Shown piece after piece: positions 4,985 through 6,203 of a DNA stretch of 6,203 nucleotides. Origin of the DNA: JBLHRE01 sp047625765 (lineage in GTDB: Bacteria; Bacteroidota; Bacteroidia; Flavobacteriales; JBLHRE01); contig JBLHRE010000109.1 of the NCBI GenBank assembly GCA_047625765.1, positions 1 to 6,203 on the forward strand. Reading direction: 5' to 3'. The translations under genes and the position numbers were made by a program. Positions within the stretch are counted from its first letter, which is position 1. Each line of letters opens with the position of its first letter. The notes beneath the pieces were generated by a model. It worked only from the letters and a program-made list of their open reading frames with translations. It had not been told where the DNA came from and searched no databases.

Positions 4985-6203
4985 ATGAGCAATATTGTAG
5001 CAATTGTTGGAAGACCAAATGTTGGTAAATCCACACTATTCAATCGTTTAACGCAAAGTCGTAAGGCTATTGTAGATTCTGTAAGTGGGGTTACAAGAGA
5101 CCGTCATTATGGAAATTTTGACTGGAATGGTAAAGACTTTTCTGTCATCGATACAGGAGGTTATATCCATGGTTCTGACGATGTTTTTGAATCAGAAATT
5201 CGCAAGCAAGTAGAATTGGCATTGGACGAATGTTCGGCCATTTTCTTTGTGGTGGATGTGGAGCAAGGTATTACTGACTTAGATCAGACGGTTGCGCAGT
5301 TATTGCGTAAAACCAAAAAACCTGTTTTCTTGGTAATAAATAAGGTGGATAATGCCATGCGTGTAAACGATGCTGTAGAGTTTTATTCTCTAGGCCTTGG
5401 CGAGTATTATACCATTTCTTCTATCAATGGATCGGGTACAGGTGAGCTGCTAGACGCTGTATGTGATACTTACGAAGAGGAGCCGGAACCACAAGAAGAC
5501 GATTTGCCGAAATTGGCGGTAGTTGGTCGTCCTAATGCTGGTAAATCTTCTTTTATCAATGCTTTGATCGGAAACGATAGAAACATTGTTACCGATATTC
5601 CTGGTACTACTAGAGATGCCTTGATGACACGTTTTTCGAGCTTTGGTTTCAACTTTAATTTGGTAGATACTGCTGGATTGAGAAAGAAAGCCAAGGTGCA
5701 CGAAAACTTAGAGTTCTATTCTGTTATGCGTTCTGTAAGAGTTATCGAAAACTCGGATGTTTGTTTGTTGATGATTGACGCTACGCGTGGATTTGAAGCT
5801 CAGGATATGAGTATTTTTGCGCTGGCAGAAAAGAACAAAAAGGGTATCGTTATTTTGGTAAACAAATGGGACTTGATTGAAGACAAGGAAACCAATACCA
5901 TGAAAAAATACGAGGAGATGATTCGCGAGAAGATTTCTCCTTCTGTATATGTTCCTATTTTGTTTGTTTCGGCTACAGAAAAGCAACGTTTGTTAAAAGC
6001 ATTGGAAGTAGCTATCGATATTTACAAACGTAAAACAACTAAGATTACAACTTCGGTATTGAACGATACCATGTTGCCAATTTTCGAGCACACTCCTCCA
6101 CCTGCAAACAAAGGGAAATACATTAGAATTAAGTACTGTACGCAATTGCCAACAGTAAGTCCTTCTTTTGCCTTTTTCGCAAACTTACCACAGTACATCA
6201 AAG
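4985..6203 (+). CDS. der: GTPase Der (EngA), 50S ribosome assembly factor, 3' end outside window
   Basis: Der is a tandem double-GTPase needed for assembly of the large ribosomal subunit. The frame opens with ATG AGC AAT ATT GTA at 4985 and stays open to the window end, giving 406 codons. G domain 1 has GRPNVGKST (9-17), T37 as G2, DTGG (56-59) and NKVD (119-122). A short acidic linker (about 163-173) leads to G domain 2 with GRPNAGKSS (181-189), the IPGTTRDA switch, DTAG (228-231) and NKWD (293-296). The C-terminal KH-like domain starts near 350 and is cut within FFANLPQYIK. The family is usually about 435 residues, so roughly 30 are missing beyond the window. It lies 8 nt after era with no Shine-Dalgarno sequence and is surely co-transcribed. 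No frameshift or missing motif is seen. Confidence 0.97.
   Translation, partial: MSNIVAIVGRPNVGKSTLFNRLTQSRKAIVDSVSGVTRDRHYGNFDWNGKDFSVIDTGGYIHGSDDVFESEIRKQVELALDECSAIFFVVDVEQGITDLDQTVAQLLRKTKKPVFLVINKVDNAMRVNDAVEFYSLGLGEYYTISSINGSGTGELLDAVCDTYEEEPEPQEDDLPKLAVVGRPNAGKSSFINALIGNDRNIVTDIPGTTRDALMTRFSSFGFNFNLVDTAGLRKKAKVHENLEFYSVMRSVRVIENSDVCLLMIDATRGFEAQDMSIFALAEKNKKGIVILVNKWDLIEDKETNTMKKYEEMIREKISPSVYVPILFVSATEKQRLLKALEVAIDIYKRKTTKITTSVLNDTMLPIFEHTPPPANKGKYIRIKYCTQLPTVSPSFAFFANLPQYIK

Noticed and set aside
4816..5043. Open frame on the minus strand across the era-der junction
   Set aside because: It covers the ends of two well-supported genes in antisense and shows no domain or upstream signal.
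5450..5986. Several overlapping minus-strand open frames inside der
   Set aside because: They overlap one another in different frames, all antisense to intact GTPase motifs of Der, so they are shadows.
1..6203. Mobile element, CRISPR array, tRNA or defence system
   Set aside because: No transposase or integrase motifs, no terminal or regularly spaced repeats, and no tRNA-like cloverleaf or T-loop sequence was seen; nearly every base belongs to housekeeping genes.

Overview
The window looks like ordinary chromosomal DNA from a member of the Bacteroidota, most likely a Flavobacteriales relative. The evidence is AT-rich sequence, several upstream regions carrying the Bacteroidota promoter pattern (TTG, then TAnnTTTG), almost no Shine-Dalgarno sequences, and protein sequences typical of that phylum: a Mn-type superoxide dismutase with GFYNH, an S41 protease paired with a dCMP deaminase, and a relic of a '2TM domain' gene. 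I see no mobile element, CRISPR array, tRNA, rRNA or phage gene.

Layout. Positions 1-339 (+) hold the C-terminal part of peptidyl-tRNA hydrolase (pth). It faces a superoxide dismutase gene (413-1021, -) across a bidirectional hairpin terminator, with a second, weaker plus-strand hairpin behind it. Upstream of the dismutase is a gap of almost 400 bp (1022-1414). It holds the dismutase promoter and a broken gene for a small 2TM-domain membrane protein, recognisable in several frames. The relic's last stop codon overlaps the ATG of a DinB-like four-helix-bundle protein (1415-1954, +). That gene converges, with 2 bp to spare, on a minus-strand pair: a dCMP deaminase (3539-3979) and an S41 C-terminal processing protease (1957-3549), which overlap by 11 bp. 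A divergent 115-bp control region separates this pair from a plus-strand operon of two GTPases, era (4095-4976) and der (4985 to beyond the window end).

How the genes work together. Pth, Era and Der all serve translation or ribosome biogenesis: Pth recycles peptidyl-tRNA, Era assembles the 30S subunit and Der the 50S subunit. dCMP deaminase supplies dUMP for thymidylate synthesis, the S41 protease acts in the cell envelope, and SOD removes superoxide. These are mostly housekeeping neighbours rather than one system.

I did not find a convincing new multi-gene system. The points most worth checking are the decayed 2TM gene fused to the dinB start, a perfect 8-nt anti-Shine-Dalgarno complement only 1 nt before the era start codon in a phylum that rarely uses such sequences, and a 7-bp inverted repeat framing the -7 box of the dCMP deaminase gene.
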